DNA of 64,000 nt. It comes from Rhizobium sp. 11515TR (GTDB lineage: Bacteria > Pseudomonadota > Alphaproteobacteria > Rhizobiales > Rhizobiaceae). The stretch is taken from NCBI RefSeq assembly GCF_002277895.1, contig NZ_CP022998.1, positions 2,771,501 through 2,835,500 of the forward strand, in the 5' to 3' direction. The notes below the pieces were generated by a model. The model worked only from the letters and a program-made list of their open reading frames with translations, ran no database searches and was not told the DNA's origin. Shown here one piece after another: positions 7,853-16,648 of the stretch (the stretch's first letter is position 1; each line of letters opens with the position of its first letter). A program made the translations under genes and the position numbers.

Positions 7853-9028
7853 TTACGAGCCGGAAACGACCTTCAGATTGCCGCCATGGCTGCCGCCGGC
7901 GAAAATCTGCTTGGCGCCGAATTCGTTGCGGAACCCGGCACGCTGCTCGTCGCGCTTCAATCCCAGCTCGGGGAAGAGAAGTTCGGCCACACGATAGGCT
8001 TCTTCCAAATGCGGATAACCCGAGCCGATCACGGTTTCGATGCCGAGCTCCTGATATTCCCGCAGCCTCGCGGCAACCGTCTTCGGCGAGCCGACGAGCG
8101 CCGTACCCGCACCGGCGCGCACCAGACCGACACCGGCCCAAAGGTTCGGCGACACTTCGAGCTTGTCGCGCCGGCCGCCATGCAGCGCCGCCATGCGCTT
8201 CTGCCCGACGGAATCGGACTGGTTGACGAACTGCTCCTGCGCTTCGCGGATCGTCTCGTCGTCAAGCTTGGAAATCAGCTTGTCGGCCGCAGCCCATGCC
8301 TCTTCGTCCGTCTCGCGAACGATGAAGTGAAGGCGAATGCCGAAGCTGACCTCGCGCCCACGCTTGGCAGCTGCGGCGCGAACCTTTGCGATTTTCTCCG
8401 CCACCAGTGCTGGCGGCTCACCCCAGGTCAGATACTTATCGACGCGACCGACCGAGAACTCGATGCCCGCATCCGAAGATCCACCGAAATAGAGCGGCGG
8501 GCGCGGTGCCTGCACTGGCGGCAATCCGAGCCGCGCATTCGTCGCCTTGATATACTTGCCCTCGAAGGTGGACGATCCCGTCTCCAGCAGCTCCTCCCAG
8601 ACATGGAAGAATTCATCGGCATGAGCGTAGCGTTCGTCATGCTCGAGATGAATGCCGTCACCGGCGAGCTCTGCCGGGCTGCCGCCAACAACGATGTTGA
8701 GCAGCACACGACCATTCGAGACGCGATCCAGCGTCGAAGCAAGGCGTGCATAGTAGGCAGGCGAGGCCGTACCCGGGCGGATCGCGACCAGGAACTTCAG
8801 CTTCTGCGTATGCGCCGAGAGCGCCGCGGCCGTGACGAAAGACTCTTCGCAGGAAACGCCTGTCGGCAGCAATACACCGGTATAGCCAAGCCTATCGACA
8901 GCCTGTGCGATCTGCTGGAGATAGCCGATCTCCGGTCCGCGATTGAGATCGGTCGTACCCAGATAGGTGCCGTCGCCGGAGGTCGGAATGAACCAGAGGA
9001 AATCGATGGGTTTTGCGGTCGCGGTCAT
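7853..9028 (-). CDS. ssuD: FMNH2-dependent alkanesulfonate monooxygenase
   Basis: This 391-residue cytoplasmic enzyme of the bacterial luciferase-like superfamily matches SsuD in length and sequence. SsuD cleaves alkanesulfonates to the aldehyde and sulfite using reduced flavin and oxygen. Recognisable stretches are [16 protein letters not shown] at the N-terminus, [30 protein letters not shown], and [13 protein letters not shown]. The Cys in SCEES corresponds to the conserved SsuD cysteine. No flavin reductase (ssuE) is present nearby, so reduced flavin must come from another locus. The gene sits between the binding protein and the permease. Confidence 0.94.
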   Translation of the reverse strand: MTATAKPIDFLWFIPTSGDGTYLGTTDLNRGPEIGYLQQIAQAVDRLGYTGVLLPTGVSCEESFVTAAALSAHTQKLKFLVAIRPGTASPAYYARLASTLDRVSNGRVLLNIVVGGSPAELAGDGIHLEHDERYAHADEFFHVWEELLETGSSTFEGKYIKATNARLGLPPVQAPRPPLYFGGSSDAGIEFSVGRVDKYLTWGEPPALVAEKIAKVRAAAAKRGREVSFGIRLHFIVRETDEEAWAAADKLISKLDDETIREAQEQFVNQSDSVGQKRMAALHGGRRDKLEVSPNLWAGVGLVRAGAGTALVGSPKTVAARLREYQELGIETVIGSGYPHLEEAYRVAELLFPELGLKRDEQRAGFRNEFGAKQIFAGGSHGGNLKVVSGS

Positions 9029-9114
9029 GAAGCTTTCCTGCTTTCTGGATGCGCGTAGTCGGGAGCCACCTCCCGATGTTCAATCCGGATAATGGCATAG
9101 ACTATCGATTACAT

Positions 9115-9140
9115 CGACAATATGGATTTTCTAATTGTCG
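9115..9140. promoter_or_regulatory. Inverted repeat CGACAAT-N12-ATTGTCG upstream of ssuD
   Basis: Exact 7-bp inverted arms occur at 9115-9121 and 9134-9140, about 90 bases upstream of the ssuD start, in the 193-base gap separating ssuA from ssuD. A half-site-like ATCGACAAAA occurs upstream of ssuA near 10274. The spacing would suit a LysR-type regulator of sulfur use, but the regulator is inferred only. Confidence 0.35.
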
Positions 9141-9221
9141 GCGTTTGACGAAATATTTTGCCCATAAAGTCCACGCCCGTAGTGTTACGGGCGCAGACGA
9201 TATCCGTGGGTCTTGTCAGCC

Positions 9222-10190
9222 TCAGCTCGCCTTTGGCCGCCAGACGATGTCCGTGATGTTCAGCTTCTTCGGAACGATGCCAAGATTATAGAACTCGTCA
9301 GCCAGCCCCTGCTGATAGGTGATCGCCGCATCTGTAATGGTAGAGACGCCGCCAAGATTCGCACCGGGACGCGTCAGCACCACCCGCGTCACCTCGGCCG
9401 GCACGCCGGTGATTTCCGACATGGCCTTAACGGTGCCGTCCAAATCCGATTGCGCCGCCGCTCCCACCTTGGCCAATTCGTCGATGACGTCGATAATTAC
9501 CTGTGGATTATCCTTGGTGAAATCACCGTTGGCCAGGAAATAGCTGAAGGAATCGACGATGCCCCGCGCAGTCGCAAGGATGCGGGTATCCGGATCGGCC
9601 TCTGCAATGGCGAGGTAGGGATCCCAGATCGACCAGGCGTCGATCGCGCCGGTCTTGAACGCAGCGGATGCATCCGGCGGTGCGAGATCGAGCGGCTGGA
9701 CATCGTTGATACCAAGCCCACCTTTGCGAAGCGCCTTGACGGCGACGTTATGGGCGCTGGAGCCGCGCTTGAAGGCAACCTTCTTTCCCTTGAGATCGGC
9801 AAGCGTCTGGATCGGCGAATCCTTGCGCACGAGGATGGCGGAGCTTTCGGGGCTGCCGGTGTAAATGCCGACATACAGCAGATTGCCATTGGCAGCCTGC
9901 GCAAACAGCGGCGGCACGTCGCCCGTGGCACCGAAATCGAGAGCGCCGGCGCCGAGAGCCTCCAGCAGCGGCGGCCCGGATGTGAATTCCGACCATTCGA
10001 CGGATATGCCGCGATCGGAAAGCCGCTTTTCCAATGCCCCTTGACGCTTTGCCAACGCCAATACGCTGTTCTTCTGCCAGCCGATCCGAAACGTCGTCGC
10101 CGCGGCCGCACGTGACTGTCGAACGGAGGGCAAAGCGATAGCCGCCGCCGTCGCACCGAGAAGGCCGAGTGTCTGTCTGCGCGAAATCAT
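9222..10190 (-). CDS. ssuA: Aliphatic sulfonate ABC transporter, periplasmic binding protein
   Basis: This 322-residue protein is a SsuA/TauA-type binding protein. Its N-terminus has a twin-arginine-like signal (MISRRQTLGLLGATAAAIALP), suggesting Tat or Sec export. The mature part begins FRIGWQKNSVLALAKRQG and carries the family stretches EFTSGPPLLEALGAGALDFG and GDVPPLFAQA. The start at 10190 places the signal correctly; an upstream in-frame ATG adds a charged leader and is less likely. The gene is first of the ssu group, separated from ssuD by 193 bases that probably hold a second promoter. Confidence 0.92.
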   Translation of the reverse strand: MISRRQTLGLLGATAAAIALPSVRQSRAAAATTFRIGWQKNSVLALAKRQGALEKRLSDRGISVEWSEFTSGPPLLEALGAGALDFGATGDVPPLFAQAANGNLLYVGIYTGSPESSAILVRKDSPIQTLADLKGKKVAFKRGSSAHNVAVKALRKGGLGINDVQPLDLAPPDASAAFKTGAIDAWSIWDPYLAIAEADPDTRILATARGIVDSFSYFLANGDFTKDNPQVIIDVIDELAKVGAAAQSDLDGTVKAMSEITGVPAEVTRVVLTRPGANLGGVSTITDAAITYQQGLADEFYNLGIVPKKLNITDIVWRPKAS

Positions 10191-10455
10191 CGAAGATCCC
10201 TTTTCATGAGGCCTCGGCGCTTCCGCGGCCATCGGCTCGTTGTCGATGGCCTAAGATCGCAAATCCATAGATTATATCGACAAAAGAATTTATGAAGATT
10301 CTCGACCATGGCGAAATTCCATTCTAATAGATACAGAAACTGGAAATCAGATTTCAAATCACATGCCACGGTGACAAGTTGCCCAACAAATCGGTCTTTC
10401 GTCTCCGAGGCCTTTCGGCTAAGCCTTCGAGACAATTCAGTCAGGGAGTCATGAA
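10191..10455. other. Divergent promoter region between ssuA and the dehydrogenase gene
   Basis: These 265 bases are richer in A+T than the flanks, particularly near 10262-10345 (CATAGATTATATCGACAAAAG). They separate genes transcribed in opposite directions and must hold both promoters. No terminator or RNA gene is seen. Confidence 0.45.
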
Positions 10456-11328
10456 ATGGCAAAGGTCTCGTTCATCGGCATGGGCGTTATGGGTTATCCC
10501 ATGGCCGGGCATTTAAAGGTCAAGGGCGGGCATGACGTTACCGTCTATAACCGTACCGTCGCCAAAGCTGAGGCATGGGCTAAGCAATATGATGGCAAAT
10601 TTGCCCCTACTCCGGCCGAGGCTGCCGCTGGCGCCGACTTCGTCTTCACCTGCGTCGGCAATGACGACGATCTGCGTTCGGTGTCGACAGGCGAAAACGG
10701 CGTCCTTTCAAGCATGAAGGCCGGCTCCATCCTCATCGACAACACCACCGCAAGCGCCGAAGTCGCCCGCGAACTCTACGCAGCCGCCAAGGAAAAAGGT
10801 ATCGGTTTCATAGACGCCCCGGTTTCCGGTGGACAGGCAGGCGCGGAGAACGGCGTACTGACCGTCATGTGCGGCGGCGATGAAGCGGTGTTCGAAAAGG
10901 CCCGCCCCATTATCGACGCCTATGCGCGCATGGTCGGCCTGATGGGGCCTGTCGGCGCGGGACAGCTGACCAAGATGATCAACCAGATCTGCATCGCAGG
11001 CATCGTTCAGGGCCTGGCAGAAGGCATCCACTTCGGCAAGCAGGCCGGCCTCGATATCGAAAAGGTCGTAGAGGTCATTTCCAAGGGCGCCGCCGGCTCC
11101 TGGCAGATGGAAAACCGCCACAAGACCATGAATGCTGGCAAATATGATTTCGGTTTCGCGGTGGACTGGATGCGCAAGGATCTGGGCATCGTGCTGGAGG
11201 AAGCGCGCCGCAATCAGGCCAAGCTGCCGCTCACGGCCCTCGTCGACCAGTTCTACGGCGACGTCCAGGCGATGGGAGGCAATCGCTGGGATACCTCCTC
11301 GCTGCTCGCGCGCCTGGATAAGAAATAA
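10456..11328 (+). CDS. 3-hydroxyisobutyrate dehydrogenase family NAD(P)-dependent oxidoreductase
   Basis: This 290-residue cytoplasmic enzyme belongs to the beta-hydroxyacid dehydrogenase family (3-hydroxyisobutyrate dehydrogenase, tartronate semialdehyde reductase and relatives). The N-terminal Rossmann motif is VSFIGMGVMGYPMAGHL. The substrate-binding signature is FIDAPVSGGQAGAENG near residue 117, and the catalytic lysine lies in GAGQLTKMINQICIAG. The exact substrate is not decided by sequence alone. The convergent Lrp-type gene next to it could regulate amino acid catabolism, but no direct link is shown. Confidence 0.9.
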   Translation: MAKVSFIGMGVMGYPMAGHLKVKGGHDVTVYNRTVAKAEAWAKQYDGKFAPTPAEAAAGADFVFTCVGNDDDLRSVSTGENGVLSSMKAGSILIDNTTASAEVARELYAAAKEKGIGFIDAPVSGGQAGAENGVLTVMCGGDEAVFEKARPIIDAYARMVGLMGPVGAGQLTKMINQICIAGIVQGLAEGIHFGKQAGLDIEKVVEVISKGAAGSWQMENRHKTMNAGKYDFGFAVDWMRKDLGIVLEEARRNQAKLPLTALVDQFYGDVQAMGGNRWDTSSLLARLDKK

Positions 11329-11355
11329 GAGCCGCCACCAAATCAGCGGCATCCG

Positions 11356-11383
11356 CTGAGCGCCTCTTCAAAGCGGCGCTCAG
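11356..11383. terminator. Bidirectional hairpin between convergent genes
   Basis: CTGAGCGCC and GGCGCTCAG form a perfect 9-bp stem with a 10-base loop. It lies between the stop of the dehydrogenase (11328) and the stop of the Lrp-type gene (11390). T runs are weak, so it may act as an mRNA end stabiliser rather than a full intrinsic terminator. Confidence 0.5.
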
Positions 11384-11389
11384 TTCGTG

Positions 11390-11878
11390 TCAGTCCTCAT
11401 TGGACTTGGCATTTTCCAGCAGCATGTAATCGAGCGGCAGTTCCGTCGAATACTTGATCTGCTCCATCGCGAAAGCCGAAGAGACGTCGCGGATTTCGAT
11501 CTTGGCGATCATGCGCTTGTAGAAGGCGTCGTAAGCGGCGATATCCGGGACGACGACACGCAGCAGATAGTCGACATCGCCGCTCATGCGATAGAATTCG
11601 ACCACTTCCGGGAAATCGGCGATCACTTCCGAAAAGCGCTTCAGCCATTCGATGGAGTGGCTGTTGGTGCGGATCGACACGAAAACCGTGACCTTCGTGT
11701 TGACCTTCTCGGGATCGAGCAAAGCCACGCGACGGCGAATGACGCCATCCTCTTCCATCTTCTGGATACGGCGCCAGCAAGGCGTCGTCGAGAGGCCGAC
11801 CTTCTTGGCAAGATCGGCTACGGCCAGAGTGGAATCCTCCTGCAGCAGGCGCAGGATTTTGCGGTCAAGACGGTCCAT
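11390..11878 (-). CDS. Lrp/AsnC-family transcriptional regulator
   Basis: This 162-residue protein has the two Lrp/AsnC domains. The N-terminal helix-turn-helix reads LDRKILRLLQEDSTLAVADL, followed by KKVGLSTTPCWRRIQKME with the conserved CWRRI recognition segment. The C-terminal RAM ligand-binding domain contains VEFYRMSGDVDYLLRVVVPD. Such regulators sense amino acids and control transport or degradation genes. The ligand is unknown. It is convergent with the dehydrogenase gene and its promoter lies in the 67 bases before the uracil-DNA-glycosylase-like gene's end. Confidence 0.92.
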   Translation of the reverse strand: MDRLDRKILRLLQEDSTLAVADLAKKVGLSTTPCWRRIQKMEEDGVIRRRVALLDPEKVNTKVTVFVSIRTNSHSIEWLKRFSEVIADFPEVVEFYRMSGDVDYLLRVVVPDIAAYDAFYKRMIAKIEIRDVSSAFAMEQIKYSTELPLDYMLLENAKSNED

Positions 11879-11945
11879 TTAAAGCATCCCTTCGAATTAT
11901 ATTCTCTCTATAGCGTATTTTTAGCGATAGAAAAGAAACTTTTTC

Positions 11946-12578
11946 TCAAGGAAGCAGGCTTTTCACACGTTGTTGCAAAACGGGAAGCAACTCGGCCTCG
12001 AACCATGGGTTGCGTTTCAGCCAGCCGCTGTTGCGCCAACTCGGATGCGGCAATGGCAGGACCGACGGCGACCTGTTGGTTAGAAGGTAGCGCCGCCACT
12101 GTGCGACCGTCTCGGTCATCGAACCCATGCGCCCCGCCCCAAGATGCCAAGCCTGCGCATATTGACCGATCGTCAGGATCAATTCGATCTGCGGCATCGC
12201 ATCCATCGCCCGTTGCCGCCACAATGGCGCGCATTCCTTGCGTGGCGGCAGATCGCTCCCTGCCTTGTCATAGCCCGGAAAGCAGAAGCCCATGCCCATT
12301 ATGGCGAAAAGGTCTGGATTGTAGAAACTCTCGCGATCCACCGCGAGCCATTGACGCAAGCGGTCACCGGAGGCATCGTTGAACGGCAGGCCGCTCTCAT
12401 GAACGCGCAATCCCGGCGCCTGCCCTGCGATGAGTATTCGCGCAGTGGACGACAGTGTCGCAACCGGACGCGGCTCATGCGGCAGGCGATCCGTCTCGCC
12501 CTTGACCGGCGCATCCCGACAGAGACGGCAAGCTGCAATCGCCGAACGCAGGATCTGCAATTCGCTCTCCTGCTTCAT
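11946..12578 (-). CDS. Uracil-DNA glycosylase family protein
   Basis: This protein of about 210 residues belongs to the uracil-DNA glycosylase superfamily. The glycosylase-like motif is ILIAGQAPGLRVHESG followed by PFNDASGDRLRQWL. A second conserved region is FCFPGYDKAGSDLPP with LTIGQYAQAWHLG, and the late motif is VLPLPHPSWRNSGW. An N-terminal CRLCRDAP could bind metal, but the four-cysteine iron-sulfur set of family 4 enzymes is not complete. ATG at 12578 is chosen because it overlaps the upstream nuclease stop by ATGA and has GGAG at good spacing; ATG at 12590 would add four residues. Confidence 0.85.
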   Translation of the reverse strand: MKQESELQILRSAIAACRLCRDAPVKGETDRLPHEPRPVATLSSTARILIAGQAPGLRVHESGLPFNDASGDRLRQWLAVDRESFYNPDLFAIMGMGFCFPGYDKAGSDLPPRKECAPLWRQRAMDAMPQIELILTIGQYAQAWHLGAGRMGSMTETVAQWRRYLLTNRSPSVLPLPHPSWRNSGWLKRNPWFEAELLPVLQQRVKSLLP

Positions 12579-13147
12579 AGAACGCTCCATCCGACCAGCC
12601 GGCGCAAATAGTCGAACAATCCGGCAAGCGGATCATTGTCATTGCCATCAGCCATGCGCTCCTCGCGCCGATAGTCACTAGGCTTCTCGAAATCACTGGC
12701 CCAAAGCCCGGCTTTCGCCTGCCGTGCGCTCCGCTCCTCGCTGGCATAAGCACCATAGGAAATCGCCATGCCATTGCGCACCATCGCGGCATTGATATCG
12801 ACATCGCCGGCGACACATGTCACCAACAGGCGACCATAGCGATCCCTTTCCCGCCCCCGGCATTCGAGCGCTCCGGTTTTAATCATTGTGGCAAGCGCCT
12901 TGCGTGCTTCTTCGCCGCAGGCCCAATCTGCGCCATTACGTTGGCAGCGCTGCCGATATTCGGGAGCATCGATACCTTTCAGCCTCAAGCGCTCGCCATT
13001 GGCGGAAAGCGTGTCGCCATCGATGACATAAAAGCTGCCATTTTGAACGATTTCCGGTCGATTGTTCATCTTCAACGCGAATAATGCAAGAATGGCAAGC
13101 AGCGCGAAAGTGACCACGCCGTCACGAAACAGGCGGCGCGACCGCAT
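12575..13147 (-). CDS. Membrane-anchored or secreted thermonuclease-family protein
   Basis: This protein of about 190 residues has an N-terminal hydrophobic segment (GVVTFALLAILALFALKM) that is a signal anchor or signal peptide. A staphylococcal-nuclease-like domain follows: FYVIDGDTLSANGERLRLKG, then IDAPEYRQRC, ALATMIKTGALECRGRERDR, YGRLLVTC and NAAMVRNGMAISYG. The catalytic arginines of the family fit R in LRLKG and in RDRYGR. The start is ATG 13147 or the adjacent GTG 13150; AGGAGG is nearby. It overlaps the glycosylase-like gene by 4 bases, suggesting a coupled pair acting on nucleic acids. Confidence 0.85.
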   Translation of the reverse strand: MRSRRLFRDGVVTFALLAILALFALKMNNRPEIVQNGSFYVIDGDTLSANGERLRLKGIDAPEYRQRCQRNGADWACGEEARKALATMIKTGALECRGRERDRYGRLLVTCVAGDVDINAAMVRNGMAISYGAYASEERSARQAKAGLWASDFEKPSDYRREERMADGNDNDPLAGLFDYLRRLVGWSVL

Positions 13148-13273
13148 CACGTTGTTGCCTCCTTTAAGAACAAATCCTTGGCGAAGATGGCAAACAAATC
13201 ATTTCGGCGCAGCATCTTCTTAAGATTTGAAGGCTAGTGTGTAGCCTCAGGCAGGCCAAGTTTCAATGTAACC

Positions 13274-14803
13274 ATGAGCACCGGCGTCAGCACATCGACA
13301 GATAAAAACATTGTCGACCGATCGCGCAGTCACCGTAACCGGGCTGTGTCGAAGGCCGTGCGGCAAACGCGCGAGCGCCTGCAGAGCGGCCATAGCCGCA
13401 ATTTCGACCGCGAACTGATGATGATGCACATCGACACCCTGCGGCAGAGTGCCGCCGTCGTGCCGATCTTCATCATCGTCGTTGCCGTTCTCGGCGTCTA
13501 TCTGACGCATGATGCGGGTATTCTCTTCTGGACTATTCCGATCCTGACGGCACATGCCATCAACATGCTGATCGGGCGGCGCGCCAAGAAACAGGAAATG
13601 TCAGCCGAGAGCGCCAGAAAGTGGCGACAGCTGCTCTTGCTAGGGCAATTGCTCGTCGGCTTCTGTTGGGCGCTCTTTGCGATGCAAAATTGTGCAGCCT
13701 GCGGCGGCGACAGTTTTGCCTTCTACAAAGGGACGACGCTGCTAGCAGCAATCTGCATTACGGCGATGTCCAGCTTCATGCTGCCACGGGCTGTTCCGTT
13801 CTCCTTCGCACCGGCGACCGTCGCCTTGGCCGTGGCCGCGATCCTCACGCGAAGGCCTTCCGATATCGCCCTCACCGCAGCTATTTCGGTTGCCGTGATA
13901 TTCTTCAGCTTCATCACCAACCGCATGTATCAGTCGAACCTGAAGATCCTCTCTTTCCAATCGGAAAAGGACGATCTGATCGCGGAGCTCGAAGTCGCGA
14001 AATCAATGTCTGACGAGGCCCGTCGGCGTGCCGAAGAAGCAAACCTCGCCAAATCGCGCTTTCTTGCTTCCATGTCGCACGAGCTCAGGACGCCGCTGAA
14101 TGCGATCCTCGGCTTTTCCGAGGTCATGTCGGCGGAGGTCATGGGGCCGCTCAACAATCCGACCTATCGCGAATACACCAGCGATATTCATCGATCCGGC
14201 CAGCACCTGCTCAACCTGATCAACGAAATCCTCGACCTCTCTCGTATCGAAGCTGGCAAATACGAGCTGAACGAGGAAGCGATTTCCCTGCTCGATATCG
14301 CCGAGGATTGCATCGGCATGGTGCAGCTGCGCGCCCGCGCCAAGAACATTTCGATCTCATCGCAATTCGAAGCGCAGCTGCCTTCTGTCTGGGCCGATGA
14401 GAAATCGATGCGCCAGGTGATCCTCAATCTTCTATCGAACGCGGTCAAATTCACGCCACAGGGCGGCGAGATCAGCGTCAAAGTCGGCTGGACCGCCGGC
14501 GGCGGCGAATATGTCGCGATCAAGGACAATGGCCCAGGCATTCCCGAAGAGGAAATCCCAATTGTCCTGTCCGCCTTTGGCCAGGGCTCCATCGCCATCA
14601 AGAGCGCCGAACAAGGTACGGGCCTCGGCCTGCCGATCGTACAGGCCATTCTTGCCAAGCATGACGGTCAATTCATGCTGAAATCAAAACTGCGGGAAGG
14701 CACGGAAGTCATTGCCATATTGCCGGCAAAGCGCGTCCTTCAAAGCCTGCCGGCGGTCGAAGACGCTCCTCTCGTCGAGCGCCGCAAGAAGAGCTTCGCT
14801 TAA
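13274..14803 (+). CDS. Membrane sensor histidine kinase (PdhS/PleC-like)
   Basis: This 509-residue protein has a basic N-terminal tail, about five to six membrane helices between residues 60 and 215, a coiled-coil linker (230-262) and a kinase core. The H-box is SRFLASMSHELRTPLNAILG with the phosphorylated H269. The N-box is QVILNLLSNAVKF (381-393), the G1 box DNGPGIP (418-424) and the G2 box GTGLGLPIV (448-456). The kinase core resembles the PdhS/PleC/DivJ group of alphaproteobacterial cell-cycle kinases. No response regulator gene is adjacent, so it is an orphan. The sensory signal is unknown. Confidence 0.92.
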   Translation: MSTGVSTSTDKNIVDRSRSHRNRAVSKAVRQTRERLQSGHSRNFDRELMMMHIDTLRQSAAVVPIFIIVVAVLGVYLTHDAGILFWTIPILTAHAINMLIGRRAKKQEMSAESARKWRQLLLLGQLLVGFCWALFAMQNCAACGGDSFAFYKGTTLLAAICITAMSSFMLPRAVPFSFAPATVALAVAAILTRRPSDIALTAAISVAVIFFSFITNRMYQSNLKILSFQSEKDDLIAELEVAKSMSDEARRRAEEANLAKSRFLASMSHELRTPLNAILGFSEVMSAEVMGPLNNPTYREYTSDIHRSGQHLLNLINEILDLSRIEAGKYELNEEAISLLDIAEDCIGMVQLRARAKNISISSQFEAQLPSVWADEKSMRQVILNLLSNAVKFTPQGGEISVKVGWTAGGGEYVAIKDNGPGIPEEEIPIVLSAFGQGSIAIKSAEQGTGLGLPIVQAILAKHDGQFMLKSKLREGTEVIAILPAKRVLQSLPAVEDAPLVERRKKSFA

Positions 14804-14826
14804 ACGCAGCTCGGGTGCTGATCGCT

Positions 14827-14930
14827 AGAGCGCTTTAGCTTTTCACGGAATCTCTGCATCGCGCTATCTCTTTGTTGTCTCGCAATTCTGGACGGAAGAC
14901 CGCTACGACTTTTCCTGGAATTGCTTTAGC
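14827..14930. repeat. Rhizobial dispersed intergenic repeat, copy B (inverted relative to copy A)
   Basis: Read on the minus strand it runs AAAGCAATTCCAGGAAAAG, GGTCTTCCGTCCAGAATTG, AAAGAGATAGCGCG and ends with GCTAAAGCGCTCT, the same order as copy A at 6089-6183. It fills the space between two convergent genes and contains the dgkA stop codon (14926-14928). Confidence 0.75.
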
Positions 14931-15318
14931 GAAACAGCAGATGGCTGCCGATGACATAAAGAAGGTAGATACCGGAGGCGACCAGCATGCAGAGCACGGC
15001 AAACGAGCCGAGATCCTTGGCATGCTTGCCGACATTGGAAATCTCCGGCGAGATCCGGTCGATCACCTCTTCCACCGCCGTATTCATGGCTTCGACCGCG
15101 AAGACGGCGAGGAACAACACCATCGCGATGACGATCTCACCCATGCTCGCGCCGACGGCAATCAACAGAATCAGTCCCACCCCGGCAAAAAGAAGCTCCT
15201 GTCGAAAGGCCGATTCCTGCAGCAGCCGCTGAAATCCGCCCCAGGAATATCCGGCGGCGGCAAAAAAGTGCCGAATCCCGGTCTCCTTGTTGACCGCTGA
15301 TTTTGAAAATTCAGCCAT
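14926..15318 (-). CDS. dgkA: Diacylglycerol kinase
   Basis: This 130-residue integral membrane protein matches the small prokaryotic diacylglycerol kinase family, which phosphorylates diacylglycerol released during membrane-derived glucan or lipid A modification. It has three hydrophobic helices (LLFAGVGLILLIAVGAS, EIVIAMVLFLAVFAVEA, FAVLCMLVASGIYLLYV). The family active-site signature is EAMNTAVEEVIDRIS, followed by KHAKDLGSFAV. In rhizobia this enzyme recycles diacylglycerol from cyclic glucan phosphoglycerol substitution (family knowledge). Its stop codon lies in the dispersed repeat. Confidence 0.93.
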   Translation of the reverse strand: MAEFSKSAVNKETGIRHFFAAAGYSWGGFQRLLQESAFRQELLFAGVGLILLIAVGASMGEIVIAMVLFLAVFAVEAMNTAVEEVIDRISPEISNVGKHAKDLGSFAVLCMLVASGIYLLYVIGSHLLFR

Positions 15319-15504
15319 TCGCGCTCCGCCCGTGTTGTCTCGGTTGCATCTGGATGCTTTGCGAATACCGCCTCACCCTGGGCGAAGCAAGGCAACACCT
15401 CCCGCCGCCTTCAAAATTCATTGCAGATTTATGACGAAAAACCGATCATCTACAGGAAATTGAGCGGCGAAACGCTTATTTCAACGTCTCACCGCCCCAT
15501 TTTT

Positions 15505-16521
15505 TCAGTGCTTGTTCGTAACGCCGGCGCTTTCGAACGTCGCCATGCCCGAATGGCAGGCGGCCGCAGCCTTGACGATGCCGGCCGCCAACGCAGCCCC
15601 CGTGCCTTCGCCAAGCCGCATGCCGAGCGCCAGAAGCGGCGTCTTGCCGAGTTTTTCGATCGAACGGAGATGGCCCGGCTCGGCCGAGACGTGCCCGATC
15701 AGGCAATGGTCGAGCGCAGAGGGATTGGCGGCCTTGAGAATGGAAGCGGCAGCCGTCGCGACATAGCCGTCGATGATAACAGGGATACGCTCCATGCGCG
15801 CGGCAAGGATGGCGCCGGCCATGGCGGCGATCTCGCGGCCACCAAGGCGGCGCAGGATTTCCAGCGGATCGTTGAGATGATCGCGATGGAGCGCCACCGC
15901 CTTCTCGACGGCAGCGATTTTGCGCTTCAGCATCTCACCTTCCGAGCCGGTGCCTGGGCCAACCCAGTCTTCGGCCTTGCCGCCATAGAGCGCGTAATGA
16001 ATGGCCGCGGCGATCGTGGTATTGCCGATGCCCATTTCGCCGATGCAGAGCAAATCCGTACCGCCGGCAATCGCCTCCATGCCAAAGGCCATCGTCGCGG
16101 CACAGTCGCGCTCGCTCAGCGCCGGCTCCTCGGTGATGTCGCCCGTCGGGAAATCGAGGGCGAGGTCGAAGACCTTGAGGCCGAGATCGTAGGCAACGCA
16201 GATCTGGTTGATCGCGGCTCCGCCAGCAGCGAAGTTTTCCACCATCTGCTGGGTCACGGAAGGCGGAAACGGCGTAATTCCCTGCTTGGTGACACCGTGA
16301 TTTCCAGCAAAGATCGCCACCAGCGGCCGGGTCACGGCCGGCGCACGACCGGTCCAGGCGGCCAGCCAGAAAGCGATTTCCTCCAGTCTTCCAAGCGCAC
16401 CCGGCGGCTTGGTGAGCTGCGCATCACGTTCGCGCGCGGCCACGAGCGCCCGGGCGTCCGGGCCTGGAAGGTCGCGCAGCAATGCGCGGAAATCGTCGAA
16501 TGGGAGGCCGCTGACGCTCAT
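15505..16521 (-). CDS. cobT: Nicotinate-nucleotide--dimethylbenzimidazole phosphoribosyltransferase
   Basis: This 338-residue cytoplasmic enzyme makes alpha-ribazole phosphate for the lower ligand of cobalamin (called CobU in the Pseudomonas denitrificans scheme). Family features are [54 protein letters not shown], and the C-terminal [15 protein letters not shown] with the likely catalytic glutamate. Length matches the family (about 340-350). It is divergent from cobS, the next enzyme of the pathway, with 127 bases between them. Confidence 0.95.
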   Translation of the reverse strand: MSVSGLPFDDFRALLRDLPGPDARALVAARERDAQLTKPPGALGRLEEIAFWLAAWTGRAPAVTRPLVAIFAGNHGVTKQGITPFPPSVTQQMVENFAAGGAAINQICVAYDLGLKVFDLALDFPTGDITEEPALSERDCAATMAFGMEAIAGGTDLLCIGEMGIGNTTIAAAIHYALYGGKAEDWVGPGTGSEGEMLKRKIAAVEKAVALHRDHLNDPLEILRRLGGREIAAMAGAILAARMERIPVIIDGYVATAAASILKAANPSALDHCLIGHVSAEPGHLRSIEKLGKTPLLALGMRLGEGTGAALAAGIVKAAAACHSGMATFESAGVTNKH

Positions 16522-16569
16522 GAATGCGTTCCTTGTCTTTTGGTCTCAAATCGGGTTCTTTGCGTGCGA

Positions 16570-16630
16570 CTCTATTAGTCCTGGGAATCGGTGCGAACAA
16601 CTCCAAAAGCGCCCGATGCTGTCGCGCATA
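16570..16630 (+). promoter_or_regulatory. Possible degenerate cobalamin-riboswitch-like core upstream of cobS
   Basis: The leader reads TATTAGTCCTGGGAATCGG, then TGCGAACAACTCC and GCGCCCGATGCTGTCGCG. This order recalls the conserved GGGAA..CGGTG..CTCC..GCTG..CGC core of B12 riboswitches. The flanking B12 box and complete arms are not recognisable, so it may be a remnant, a short variant or a coincidence. A covariance-model search would decide. Confidence 0.3.
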
Positions 16631-16648
16631 TGGCGGGGAGAGGAAGAA

